Part shown: one piece after another, positions 53,817-62,569 of the stretch | Layout of the letters: every line of letters begins with the position of its first letter | Numbering within the stretch: position 1 is the first letter of the stretch | NCBI GenBank assembly: GCA_965601455.1 | Contig: OZ271831.1 | Location: 4,278,001 to 4,342,000, forward strand | Origin: JANQEU01 sp965601455 | GTDB taxonomy: Bacteria > Bacteroidota > Bacteroidia > Cytophagales > Cyclobacteriaceae | DNA: 64,000 bases | Direction: 5' to 3' | Translations under genes and position numbers: made by a program | Notes under the pieces: model-generated | Told to the model about the DNA's origin: nothing | Database searches by the model: none | What the model saw: the letters and a program-made list of their open reading frames with translations, nothing else

Positions 53817-53843
53817 GCAAATTTATATGTTTTCATACGTATG
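53817..53843 (-). promoter_or_regulatory. Promoter element and adjacent palindrome for wza
   Basis: On the minus strand, TAAATTTGC (53817-53825) is a perfect TAnnTTTGC with a predicted leader of about 20 bases to the ATG at 53794. Nine bases upstream is the 10-bp palindrome CATACGTATG (53834-53843). The palindrome is in the spacer between the -7 and -33 positions, so it could be an operator. Confidence 0.5.
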
Positions 53844-53854
53844 GAATGTCCATA

Positions 53855-55210
53855 CTACTGTCCCCGTGAAAATATTACAGTATTTATGGTATCTATGATT
53901 ATCCTGATATCCAAAATAATCGATCGGTTCTTGATGTAGTAAAGGTCGAATTCAAGTTTTCTATAACTGTCTTCCAGATTCTCTCCATACTTATACTTTA
54001 CTTGAGCCCAACCTGTAATTCCCGGTTTTACCATATGACGCATGTCATAGAATGGAATTTGTTCACTCAATTGGTCAACGAAAACCTTTCTCTCTGGCCT
54101 TGGTCCAATCAAACTCATTTGACCAAGGAGAACATTCCAGAATTGAGGTAATTCATCCAGTCGGAATTTTCGTAGGATTTTGCCGAATCCCGTGACACGA
54201 GCATCATTCCTGGTAGCCATTTTTGCCCCATGTTTTTCAGCGTCAAGAATCATGGAGCGAAGCTTGATTAGCATAAACTCATCACCTCCTCGACCTACAC
54301 GTTTTTGTTTGAAGAATAAAGGACCACGATTAAAGATCAGGTTTATTAGCCAAATGAAGGGAAGTAATACAATAAGAAAAGCTAGACCGAAGATGGCAGC
54401 GAAGATGTCTATAAGTCGATGCAACCCTTTATAAATGAGGTTATAATTCGCCCTGGTAAAAGGCAACTGCCAAAAAAGATTTTTGTTTAGTCTTTTGAGA
54501 GGTAAGGAATATAATACAGCTTCGTAAAATTTAAGGTAGTCGTACACTTCAATTCTTTTGAGAGAACAGAGTTCTATGAATTCGTTTATTTCCTTCGGTA
54601 AGGAGTTGAGATTATCATATGCCAGTATGACTGTATTCACACGATACTGAGAAACAACATTTTCAAAAACATCAATAACAGATTCCGTCAACGGATTGCT
54701 ATTATCCACGGTCTTCTCTTCAATAATATTGTATGCATTTCCTCCAAAATCGAATGCCGTTTTTATAAAATCTATGCAATCTTTTTCACCGAAAATAAGG
54801 GTGTTTGTGCTGAAGGTAGGCTGGTGTATGATTACAATGTAGAAGTATCTCCATATGGTGATTACCAACGGTAATAAAATCAGAAGATAAAGGACAAGGA
54901 TTCTTTTTTCAGGTATACTCGGAGTTATCCCAGGAGTGATGAAGTATATAGAAAATGAAATTAGGTATACAAAGAGCAGTAGGTGCAGTTTTCTCGGATT
55001 ACTTGCAATCTGGAGATTATATGTTTTAAAGACTCCATTTAATATCAGGTTGTAGGTAAGAAAGAATGTCACAGATATGTAGAAAAGCATATCTATAGGA
55101 AGGCTGAGTAACTGGTAATAAACATAAATTCCAGCTACAGCGATAGAATTATCTATGATTAAGAGGAGGACCTTCCTCTCACTTATGTTAAAACTAAAAG
55201 ATGATGGCAT
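53855..55210 (-). CDS. Second WcaJ-type polyprenyl-phosphate sugar transferase
   Basis: A 451-residue PHPT-family enzyme with four N-terminal membrane segments, a degenerate middle domain and the catalytic tail RLDELPQFWNVLLGQMSLIG and VKPGITGWAQVKYKYG. This tail matches the galactosyl/glucosyl-phosphate type. It is about 35-40% similar by eye to the enzyme at 39050, so it is a paralogue that may start a different glycan. It lies just upstream of wza, transcribed in the same direction. Confidence 0.9.
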   Translation of the reverse strand: MPSSFSFNISERKVLLLIIDNSIAVAGIYVYYQLLSLPIDMLFYISVTFFLTYNLILNGVFKTYNLQIASNPRKLHLLLFVYLISFSIYFITPGITPSIPEKRILVLYLLILLPLVITIWRYFYIVIIHQPTFSTNTLIFGEKDCIDFIKTAFDFGGNAYNIIEEKTVDNSNPLTESVIDVFENVVSQYRVNTVILAYDNLNSLPKEINEFIELCSLKRIEVYDYLKFYEAVLYSLPLKRLNKNLFWQLPFTRANYNLIYKGLHRLIDIFAAIFGLAFLIVLLPFIWLINLIFNRGPLFFKQKRVGRGGDEFMLIKLRSMILDAEKHGAKMATRNDARVTGFGKILRKFRLDELPQFWNVLLGQMSLIGPRPERKVFVDQLSEQIPFYDMRHMVKPGITGWAQVKYKYGENLEDSYRKLEFDLYYIKNRSIILDIRIIIDTINTVIFSRGQ

Positions 55211-55234
55211 CTGTTGCCCCTTACTAAATCAGTG

Positions 55235-55243
55235 GCAAATTAA
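55235..55243 (-). promoter_or_regulatory. Possible -7 promoter element for the 53855 transferase
   Basis: The minus strand reads TTAATTTGC, one base from TAnnTTTGC, with a predicted leader of about 22 bases to the ATG at 55210. No clear -33. It lies in the 40-base gap after the GT2 stop, so transcription could also read through. Confidence 0.3.
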
Positions 55244-55250
55244 GCAAGAA

Positions 55251-55994
55251 TTAACGGAAGAGGTAACTTCTAACTTTGGGAAGGTAACGATATAGAGGAT
55301 AAAGAAGAGGATAGTGAAGGTTATTTATCAAAAAAGCCTTTCTAGTTTCCTTCAACCCACGAACCATATTTTTTATAGATCCTGTCGTCGCTCCTCCAAT
55401 TCTCATTTTAACTATCTCTTTTGGGAGATATTTGATGCTTATCTTCTGAACCTCAATAAATCGCAACATTAATTCAAAATCGGAGGATAGTTTTAGCGTT
55501 TCGTCATAGCCCCCATATTTTTCATAACATGATCTTCGCACATAAAAGGTAGGATGAGCAGGATGCCAGCCTTTGAAAAAGCTCCCATTTTCGATAAACT
55601 CCCATTTTCGGACTGGTTTGGATGGATCCTCATCGAAAAATACTAAATCTCCATGGATAGCGTCTATTTCTTTATTTTGGAACTGCTGTGCTACATTGGA
55701 CAATGCATCTGGAGAGACCAGAATATCATCAGCATTTAAAAATCCAATAATATCGCCAGATGACATCGCGATGCCTTTATTCATTGCATGATAAATGCCT
55801 CTATCAGGCTCAGATATCCACCTCGTAATAAAATTATTGTTCTTCTTAATTATATCAATTGTTTCATCTGTAGAACCACCATCTACTACTATGTATTCAA
55901 GATTATCGTAGGATTGGCTTTTTACCGATGAAATGGTTTCAGCAATATGAGATCCTGCATTAAATGATACAGTAATCAAGGATATTTTATGCAT
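55251..55994 (-). CDS. Glycosyltransferase family 2
   Basis: A 247-residue GT-A enzyme of the WcaE/PglI-like type. It starts ISLITVSFNAGSHIAETISS, with VVDGGSTDETIDII, ISEPDRGIYHAMNKGIAMS and FLNADD as the DxD equivalent. The C-terminal ends in a short amphipathic helix. Such enzymes add sugars to lipid-linked glycans. It overlaps the O-antigen ligase-type gene by 8 bases. Confidence 0.88.
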   Translation of the reverse strand: MHKISLITVSFNAGSHIAETISSVKSQSYDNLEYIVVDGGSTDETIDIIKKNNNFITRWISEPDRGIYHAMNKGIAMSSGDIIGFLNADDILVSPDALSNVAQQFQNKEIDAIHGDLVFFDEDPSKPVRKWEFIENGSFFKGWHPAHPTFYVRRSCYEKYGGYDETLKLSSDFELMLRFIEVQKISIKYLPKEIVKMRIGGATTGSIKNMVRGLKETRKAFLINNLHYPLLYPLYRYLPKVRSYLFR

Positions 55995-57252
55995 TTTCCT
56001 CTTTGGTAGGTGGAGGCAATGGAGTAGGGGCTTTTTTAAAGATTACAAGTGAAATGGCAGTTAGAAACACTGAAATGGGTATAACGTTCCTTGTAACAAG
56101 GAAGTATTCAGTCGCTTGATTGGCTATGAAATATATTATCAAGGCAACCGAGAAAACTTTAAATTCTTCAGGGATTGAATTTCTTTTGGACACAACCCAA
56201 TGCCTAAAGATTAAGAGGAATGGTAACAAAAGCATAAAGATTACGCCAATACCTCCCATCAAAACATTCATCTGTGCGATGTATCCGTCGTACCAATTAC
56301 CGCCCATACCCACCATACCAGGACCAAAAATGGTTCCTGTTCGACTTGATTGTGCAAAAGAGAATAAGAATTTGTTCGCCCGTGAATTAGCGCTTTGGTC
56401 TTCCGATAATCCAAAGTCAAAGGATCTACCTATAGTCGCCAAGAATCTGGTTGTGCTTTTTTCTTCTACCGTACCCTGTAAATAAATGAAGTACCCAATT
56501 CCAAAAACTAATACTACCATAATAAGAGGTGCCCATACCAAAGAAGATTTACTTACCTTCAATCGGATCTTGAAACCTCTGAATATTGTGTAAAGCCAAA
56601 AAGCAGTCAAAATCACAATACCCGTTCTTGAACCAGTCATCAATATGGCGCCTAAGGAAATAACAATCAAGGGGAAAAACCAGCGTCTTTTAATTCGAAA
56701 TACTTTCCGCCAATAAATACTCATAAAAATGAGACACATGGATAGGTAGGTTGAATACAAATGGCCATCAGAATCGCCTGAGGTCTCAGAAAAAGGCCAC
56801 TTTGGCCGCCAGGCACCGGCAATCAGACCCAGGAATTTCAAGATCACATAGGCATAAATCCAACCCATTAGAAAAAGGAAAGTTATCATCAAATACAAAT
56901 GAAGCTGCCTAATCCTTTTTTCATCCCATCGCACGTGATACATGATAATTGGAGGTAGAAATGGAAGTAATAGCTTATAAGCAAAAACAACATTTTGAGG
57001 ACTTCTTACCCCGTTTTTCCAAATACCTACTACAAGGCTGATAACTAACAGTAGAACAATCGTAATAATCACTAAGAACAGCTCCCTTTTGACTCCAGCA
57101 TAGGGTATAATAGATAGGAAGGTCAACATCAACAGTAAGTCTGTAATTCTTAGTGGGCCGACTATTGAATAATTAAACACTACACATACGATACTCATTA
57201 AAAGCAGCACGTACGGTAATTGGACCTTGCTCTTGCCGAAAACCAGTATCAT
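55987..57252 (-). CDS. O-antigen ligase/polymerase-type membrane protein
   Basis: A 421-residue protein with about 10-12 hydrophobic segments. The central MTGSRTGIVILTAFWLY is a strong O-antigen ligase/Wzy_C hallmark (SRTG), and the long loop with ATIGRSFDFGL and FGPGMVGMGGNWYDGY follows. It may polymerise or ligate the glycan. It overlaps both neighbours, by 8 and 4 bases. The window thus has two such proteins, consistent with two glycans or separate polymerase and ligase. Confidence 0.8.
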   Translation of the reverse strand: MILVFGKSKVQLPYVLLLMSIVCVVFNYSIVGPLRITDLLLMLTFLSIIPYAGVKRELFLVIITIVLLLVISLVVGIWKNGVRSPQNVVFAYKLLLPFLPPIIMYHVRWDEKRIRQLHLYLMITFLFLMGWIYAYVILKFLGLIAGAWRPKWPFSETSGDSDGHLYSTYLSMCLIFMSIYWRKVFRIKRRWFFPLIVISLGAILMTGSRTGIVILTAFWLYTIFRGFKIRLKVSKSSLVWAPLIMVVLVFGIGYFIYLQGTVEEKSTTRFLATIGRSFDFGLSEDQSANSRANKFLFSFAQSSRTGTIFGPGMVGMGGNWYDGYIAQMNVLMGGIGVIFMLLLPFLLIFRHWVVSKRNSIPEEFKVFSVALIIYFIANQATEYFLVTRNVIPISVFLTAISLVIFKKAPTPLPPPTKEENA

Positions 57253-58172
57253 TGATTTGAGTTGCTTAGGAATCGATCAAATTTCCACTTGACCTTAGTA
57301 GCAAATTTTGCGAATGATGGAAAGAAGCAAATCAGGATCAACTTCAATTTTTTGGAAATAGACTGCCTGGACTTTAGAATTTCACTTAATTTGAAATCTC
57401 CCTGAAGGAGATTGTAGTAATCCTCCATGTTTTCCAGAGTATGAACTGAATCAATTCCAAGCCTGTCTTTATGTTCTTTAAACTTCTGAATCAGCTTTAG
57501 CATCCTGGCTGCTCTAAAATTCAGCACCTCCTTACTGTAGTTCAAAATACCTCCAAATGTTTGACCTTGGTGTTGACGATAATGATAGAGCGGCTTCCCA
57601 GTATGTATTATGTTGGCAGCATTTTTCTTTATAAGCATCGTAAACCAAACATCTTCAAAGGGTAAATCATCTGGCATCGGGAATACCTTAGTTGCGAGTT
57701 CTCGATTTACCGTCCATGACCACCTAGGTATACTCACAAGGTTATCTAATACTTCATCATATGATCCGCTATTTACAGCACTCTGCATATGATACACTCC
57801 CATCTTTTGTAGCTCATCGTCCACTATGTAAGCATCATGCATATGAGCATCATAGGAATTATTATTGGAGTAGAAAGAAAAGAAATCCTCGTCAAGGATA
57901 TCATCGGAATCTATGCATTTAATGTAGTCACCTTTTGATTTTGAAAATCCAAAATTTAATGCTTGAACTTTACCCGATCCGGGATTCTGTATTATCCTGA
58001 TTCTTGAATCACCAGAAGCCAGGTCTTCAATTTTGGAAACGGTATCATCAGTGGAATGATCATTCACCACAACCAACTCCCAATCAGAAATAATATTCTG
58101 ACTTAAGATTGGAGAGATAGCTTCCTCGATATATTCAGAAGCGTCTTTAGCCGGGATTATGAATGAGATCAT
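57249..58172 (-). CDS. Glycosyltransferase family 2
   Basis: A 307-residue GT-A enzyme. MISFIIPAKDASEYIEEAI, VVNDHSTDDTVSKI and IQNPGSGKVQALNFG are typical and CIDSDDIL holds the DxD. The middle has DDLPFEDVWFTMLI. A basic C-terminal tail may contact the membrane. It is in an overlapping run of genes, so its product probably acts in the same glycan. Confidence 0.87.
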   Translation of the reverse strand: MISFIIPAKDASEYIEEAISPILSQNIISDWELVVVNDHSTDDTVSKIEDLASGDSRIRIIQNPGSGKVQALNFGFSKSKGDYIKCIDSDDILDEDFFSFYSNNNSYDAHMHDAYIVDDELQKMGVYHMQSAVNSGSYDEVLDNLVSIPRWSWTVNRELATKVFPMPDDLPFEDVWFTMLIKKNAANIIHTGKPLYHYRQHQGQTFGGILNYSKEVLNFRAARMLKLIQKFKEHKDRLGIDSVHTLENMEDYYNLLQGDFKLSEILKSRQSISKKLKLILICFFPSFAKFATKVKWKFDRFLSNSNQ

Positions 58173-58912
58173 TATTTACGCAAACTCGTCCTGAGAAACT
58201 TATACAGCAGAAGCGGAAGGCCTAATAAACCAAGCAGCCCCTGCTGTTTAAGTAGTACTTTGAAATGCTCGCGCAAATTTAATGATAATCTTTGTTCTCC
58301 TATCCCCCCTAGTTTGTAATTTGTTGAAGGTGTGTCCATTAGAAGTACTTCATTCTTCTTAGACTTCTTTGCCAACTCAAAATACCAATTCAGCTCGGCC
58401 TTTAGTATATAGGAGGTATCGTAGTTAGAAGTAATGGACCGGCGAACAAAAAGCGACTGATGATTTGCCACTCTTGTCCCCCAAATGATCAGATTCAGCT
58501 TGTTGAATGCCTTTGGAGTAACTAATGTGCTTCTGCTTCTCTGATCAATAAGGTTGTATGGGCAAGAAATTATATTTAGCTCCTCTGAATCAAGTGCGAA
58601 AATTCGGTCCAAAACCTTGGAATCACAAAAAGCATCTCCGGCATTTAGAAATAGCACCCATTCGCCGTTTGCAAGATTTAGGCCTTTATTCATTGCATCA
58701 TAAATACCATGATCTGCTTCATGAATTAATACGTCGATTTTAGGTTTTTCAGTCAGAAGATATTCATAAGTACCGTCATCAGAGTTACCATCGATAACGA
58801 TTACCTGATAATCACACCAAGATTGGTTCAGGATACTCACAAGGGTTTCTTTCATACCTTGTAGATCGTTCCTGACTACAGTAATGATCGATAACCTAGA
58901 ATTTTCGCTCAT
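58172..58912 (-). CDS. Glycosyltransferase family 2
   Basis: A 246-residue GT-A enzyme close to that at 55251, with SIITVVRNDLQGMKETLVSI, VIDGNSDDGTYEYL, HEADHGIYDAMNKGLNLA and FLNAGDAF. It resembles WcaE-type enzymes. It shares one base with the gene downstream and lies 2 bases from the acyltransferase. Confidence 0.87.
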   Translation of the reverse strand: MSENSRLSIITVVRNDLQGMKETLVSILNQSWCDYQVIVIDGNSDDGTYEYLLTEKPKIDVLIHEADHGIYDAMNKGLNLANGEWVLFLNAGDAFCDSKVLDRIFALDSEELNIISCPYNLIDQRSRSTLVTPKAFNKLNLIIWGTRVANHQSLFVRRSITSNYDTSYILKAELNWYFELAKKSKKNEVLLMDTPSTNYKLGGIGEQRLSLNLREHFKVLLKQQGLLGLLGLPLLLYKFLRTSLRK

Positions 58913-58914
58913 TC

Positions 58915-59529
58915 TTAGCTAATATCTCTTACGTAGGTTGCAGGATTACCCGCCCAAATTTGGTCGGAAGGAATATTTCCTGAGACCACGGAGCCAGCTC
59001 CTATAATACTTCGAGCTCCGACTGAAGTTCCTTTAAGAATTGTTGAATGCGCACCAATAAAGACATCATCTCCAACTTCAATACTCTTGTGACTCACATC
59101 GGAAAGATCTTCAGGTAAGGCTGATCTTTTTTTGTAGTCCAGGGAATGAAAATCAGAATCATACATAACTACATTCCCTCCAATTTTTACATTATCTCCA
59201 ATAACAATGCTTTTAGATGCCACAAGCACCGAAGAACTAAGACCTACATTCGAACCTAAGGTGATGTTTGCGTTTCCATAGGTAATCAATCGAGTTTGCT
59301 GGTTTCTACCGATCGGGTTGAAAAAGGAACCACTATTGATTTTCACATTATCTCCCAAAATGATGGTTTTAGGTTTCTCACATCTTATACCTAAGAAACC
59401 ATTAACGACTAGCCCTTTACCATATTTTATGCCATGTGTCCAAAAAAGCAAATGATTTGAAATACTTGCAAGTAAACCAAATACTAAAATCCGGTATATG
59501 AACAAAGCTCCCTTCCAGATTAACCTCAT
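58915..59529 (-). CDS. Left-handed beta-helix (hexapeptide) acyltransferase
   Basis: A 204-residue acetyltransferase-type protein. An N-terminal hydrophobic stretch may attach to the membrane. Hexapeptide repeats follow (VKINSGSF, ITLGSNVGLSSS, IEVGDDVFIGAHSTI), with YDSDFHSLDYK carrying the likely catalytic His and IWAGNPATYVRDIS at the end. It should O-acetylate a sugar. It overlaps the upstream GT4 gene by 1 base. Confidence 0.87.
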   Translation of the reverse strand: MRLIWKGALFIYRILVFGLLASISNHLLFWTHGIKYGKGLVVNGFLGIRCEKPKTIILGDNVKINSGSFFNPIGRNQQTRLITYGNANITLGSNVGLSSSVLVASKSIVIGDNVKIGGNVVMYDSDFHSLDYKKRSALPEDLSDVSHKSIEVGDDVFIGAHSTILKGTSVGARSIIGAGSVVSGNIPSDQIWAGNPATYVRDIS

Positions 59530-60695
59530 CAGTTCATTAACTCTTTGTAAAGCTCCAAATATCGTGATTCAATTTGATACGGATCATGCCGTTCCCTGGC
59601 CATTTTCCTGCTGGAAGTTGAAATCTCGGCGATTAACTTTGGGTTGTGAATTAATTCTTCAATCTGCTGTGATATTGAGTCTGTGGTTAAATCACATAAC
59701 AGACCTGTTCTTTCATGTTCGATAAGACTCGAAACACCGCCCACATCACTTGCAACTACTGGCAACCCCAATACTTGAGCTTCACAAACGCTGTTCGGAC
59801 TGTTATCCACGTAAGTGGGATGAAGTAGGCACAGTGAGGTAATCATTTGCTCAACTAGCTCCTGAGCATCAAGACGCCCGAGGATCACTATTTGATGATT
59901 CACATCAATATTATTCAATTTTTCTCCTTCTATTACACTGATGACGGATTCCATCGCCACTGAACCCGCAATAGACATTGTCAAAGAAGGATTTTTGATT
60001 ACTAATTTATTGAATGCACGAAGTGCTTCTGGTAGCCCTTTTATCGGGTGATCTCCCCCCATGAATAAAATGTTCCGCCCTCTTTGGGATGAGGGCAGAT
60101 CATGAATAAAGAACTCTCTTCTTATCATCTCCCAGGCCTGATGAATTGTTGCCTTTGAATTAAGGCTATTTATGAATTTCCTGTCCCAATGTGTTCTACA
60201 AATAAAATTGGTAAACTGCGTAACGCTCTTGCGCTCAAAAAGCGAGTTGAGTTTCCATTGCCAGCGTAACGTTCGATAAGTGTCTGGTACATTTGGGTAG
60301 GTTAGAGTAAGAATTCCCTGAATACTAATCACCACTGGAATATTCAAACCGACAAGTGCCCGTTCATATTGATGCTCCAATCCATGAACATGAATGAGAT
60401 CAAATTCTGAGATACGGGCTTTCACCCAATTTCGAATCTTGTGAATCTTAAACTGATGAAAAGTAAGGAGATCAAACTTCTTAGAGTTAGAACGCAACCG
60501 AATCACATGATAATCCCCGACTGGCTCAACGGTTTCTTCCTCCTCTTGACCGGGATTAACTGTAAGAATTGAAAGCTGAACAGAGGTAGAAAGTGCCTTT
60601 GCCAGGGCAAGAATCCATGGGGCTCCATGATCATCACTGGAATTTGGATAAGGCGCAATCCACAGTATTCTATTCTTTCTATCTGTAATATCCAA
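59529..60695 (-). CDS. Glycosyltransferase family 4
   Basis: A 388-residue GT-B enzyme. ILWIAPYPNSSDDHGAPW starts the acceptor domain; FMGGDHPIKGLPEALRAF and HPTYVDNSPNSVCEAQVLG form the donor site. An HVHGLEHQYERALVG segment is typical of the family. It lies in the overlapping minus-strand run and starts just after the next GT2 gene. Confidence 0.87.
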   Translation of the reverse strand: MDITDRKNRILWIAPYPNSSDDHGAPWILALAKALSTSVQLSILTVNPGQEEEETVEPVGDYHVIRLRSNSKKFDLLTFHQFKIHKIRNWVKARISEFDLIHVHGLEHQYERALVGLNIPVVISIQGILTLTYPNVPDTYRTLRWQWKLNSLFERKSVTQFTNFICRTHWDRKFINSLNSKATIHQAWEMIRREFFIHDLPSSQRGRNILFMGGDHPIKGLPEALRAFNKLVIKNPSLTMSIAGSVAMESVISVIEGEKLNNIDVNHQIVILGRLDAQELVEQMITSLCLLHPTYVDNSPNSVCEAQVLGLPVVASDVGGVSSLIEHERTGLLCDLTTDSISQQIEELIHNPKLIAEISTSSRKMARERHDPYQIESRYLELYKELMN

Positions 60696-60696
60696 A

Positions 60697-61575
60697 TTAA
60701 TCCTGCTTTAGGAGTATTTTCCAAATGCTGTAAACCAGCTTAGGTGCCCAGGTAAATATTCGATATTTCAGTGGCAATCCATTGATCTTTTTTAACTCTC
60801 CAACATAGTAGTTCTGAAATTTTGGATCATATTTTCTGGCAAGAATCCAGTTCCGCAATAGGTATTGAGCAACAACATCGGTTTGTGTTATGCGGTTTTT
60901 ATATCTTTCGAAGTAGGCAACCATTGATTCAAAGTGGACCGTCTTCTTCTTACCTTTTTCCCAATTGATAATTACATCATAGTTTTCAAAATAGTCCCAA
61001 CCAAATTCATCTCCATAACGAATGAAAAAATCAATATCCTGATGACGCAGTAGAGTCTCATCAAACTTTACTTCCAAGCCATTTTCTCTTAAGAAAACCA
61101 ATGTAGGTGTTGCAGCCGAAGTGTCCTCTGCAAACAGAAAATCAACGTAATTCTCATTTGGTTTTCTTGACCTGGACTCGTAAGTACTGTAGGAATCACC
61201 ATCAAAAACTTTGGCGCCACTATAAATGGCCTCCTTCCCAGATTCTTTCAAAAAGGTCATTACTTCACTTAATCGCTCACTGGTCCACTCATCGTCTGAA
61301 TCCAACATGGCTATGTAAGTTCCAACTGCTTTCTCAATACCAATGTTACGGCATGCATTCGCTCCTTTTTGTCGGGAGTCCGGTCTTTTGTAAAAACTAA
61401 TTCGGGAATCTTTCTTGATATAGGCTTTAACTACATCTTCAGTCGTATCGGTAGAGCCATCATCAATAATTAGTAGTTCCCAATCCGCAAAACGCTGTTT
61501 ACAAACACTATCGATTGTTCTCGGGAGTTCCATTGACCGGTTAAAAGTCGGAATAACTATGCTTACCTGTGTCAT
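60697..61575 (-). CDS. Glycosyltransferase family 2
   Basis: A 292-residue GT-A enzyme. MTQVSIVIPTFNRSMELPRT, LLIIDDGSTDTTEDVV, GANACRNIGIEKA and AMLDSDDEW (DxD) are clear. The acceptor half has LLRHQDIDFFIRYGDEFGWD. The ATG at 61575 overlaps the upstream stop (ATGA); the TTG at 61581 is an alternative. Confidence 0.89.
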   Translation of the reverse strand: MTQVSIVIPTFNRSMELPRTIDSVCKQRFADWELLIIDDGSTDTTEDVVKAYIKKDSRISFYKRPDSRQKGANACRNIGIEKAVGTYIAMLDSDDEWTSERLSEVMTFLKESGKEAIYSGAKVFDGDSYSTYESRSRKPNENYVDFLFAEDTSAATPTLVFLRENGLEVKFDETLLRHQDIDFFIRYGDEFGWDYFENYDVIINWEKGKKKTVHFESMVAYFERYKNRITQTDVVAQYLLRNWILARKYDPKFQNYYVGELKKINGLPLKYRIFTWAPKLVYSIWKILLKQD

Positions 61576-62516
61576 GACCAACTCTTGATAATTCTCTTAA
61601 TTTTCGGCTTCAATATGTACCTCCAATAGGACGACTTATCGTTTAAGTCAATATTGAAAATGAATTTGCTTATCTCTGCATCTAATCCCCGCTGAACATC
61701 AATTTTTGGTGGATGGGATAGCTCCCCAATTGACGATACTTTCATAGAATTAAATCTTTCATCATCTCCTGTATGAGTCGAATTCTGATCAAAGCCAATG
61801 TTCAAAATCATATTTTTGGTGGGTACTATACCATACTGTTTTGCTCCCCAAATTGAAAAAGTGAACTGGTAATCCCAGGTATCAAATGCGCCAGATAAGG
61901 ACTGTTTAAAGATGTACTTCCAATAGTTTATTTCCGGTGCGGAGAATCCATAAAAGTCTCTAAGGTTTTGAGAAATTTTTAATTCTTGAATTGGATCTAT
62001 ATCGTACGTATAGTTTTTCCAAACACGTCTCCAAGACGCCCAACCCCAAATTGCATTATAAGCGGAAAAGAAGTACGAGGCTCCATCTAAACTTTCCTCC
62101 TCATTAAGAGTTATGTTATTGTTCCCACCAATAAGGGCCACTTGATCGTTATCCCGATATTTCTCCAATAATTCTTCACAAAATGGGAAAAATGAAGGGT
62201 CAGGTACAATATCATCCTCCAGAATTATTCCTTCTTCTACCTCCTCAAAAAACCAGTCTATACCCTGGCTCACAGCTAAGCCACAGCCAAGATTTTCATC
62301 TCTAAAGAGTGTTTGTATTTTGCAATCCCAGTCAATCGCATTCAAAACAAGATTTCTCGTCTGTTCGCAAAGGTCTTTCTCCTTGGGTCTATCAGCACGT
62401 GGACCATCAGCAGCGATAAAAATTCGTTTAGGCTTTGCTGAACGGATAGCCTCCATCATCCTGGATGTATGTTCAGGTCGATTGAAAATAAGAATAAGCA
62501 CCGGAGTTTTGAGCAT
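61572..62516 (-). CDS. GT-A glycosyltransferase (HlpA/GNT-I-like)
   Basis: A 314-residue nucleotide-diphospho-sugar transferase. TPVLILIFNRPEHTSRMMEA opens it, with FIAADGPRADRP, RDENLGCGLAVSQGIDWFF and ILEDDIVPDPSFF, where EDD is the metal-binding motif as in GNT-I enzymes. WGWASWRRVWKNY is shared with bacterial relatives called HlpA-like. The donor is unknown. It ends on the downstream GT2 start. Confidence 0.82.
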   Translation of the reverse strand: MLKTPVLILIFNRPEHTSRMMEAIRSAKPKRIFIAADGPRADRPKEKDLCEQTRNLVLNAIDWDCKIQTLFRDENLGCGLAVSQGIDWFFEEVEEGIILEDDIVPDPSFFPFCEELLEKYRDNDQVALIGGNNNITLNEEESLDGASYFFSAYNAIWGWASWRRVWKNYTYDIDPIQELKISQNLRDFYGFSAPEINYWKYIFKQSLSGAFDTWDYQFTFSIWGAKQYGIVPTKNMILNIGFDQNSTHTGDDERFNSMKVSSIGELSHPPKIDVQRGLDAEISKFIFNIDLNDKSSYWRYILKPKIKRIIKSWS

Positions 62517-62569
62517 GGCTATCGAAACAAGGCTGCAAAGCTAGTAAAAATGATGCCTGAGAGTGAAAG

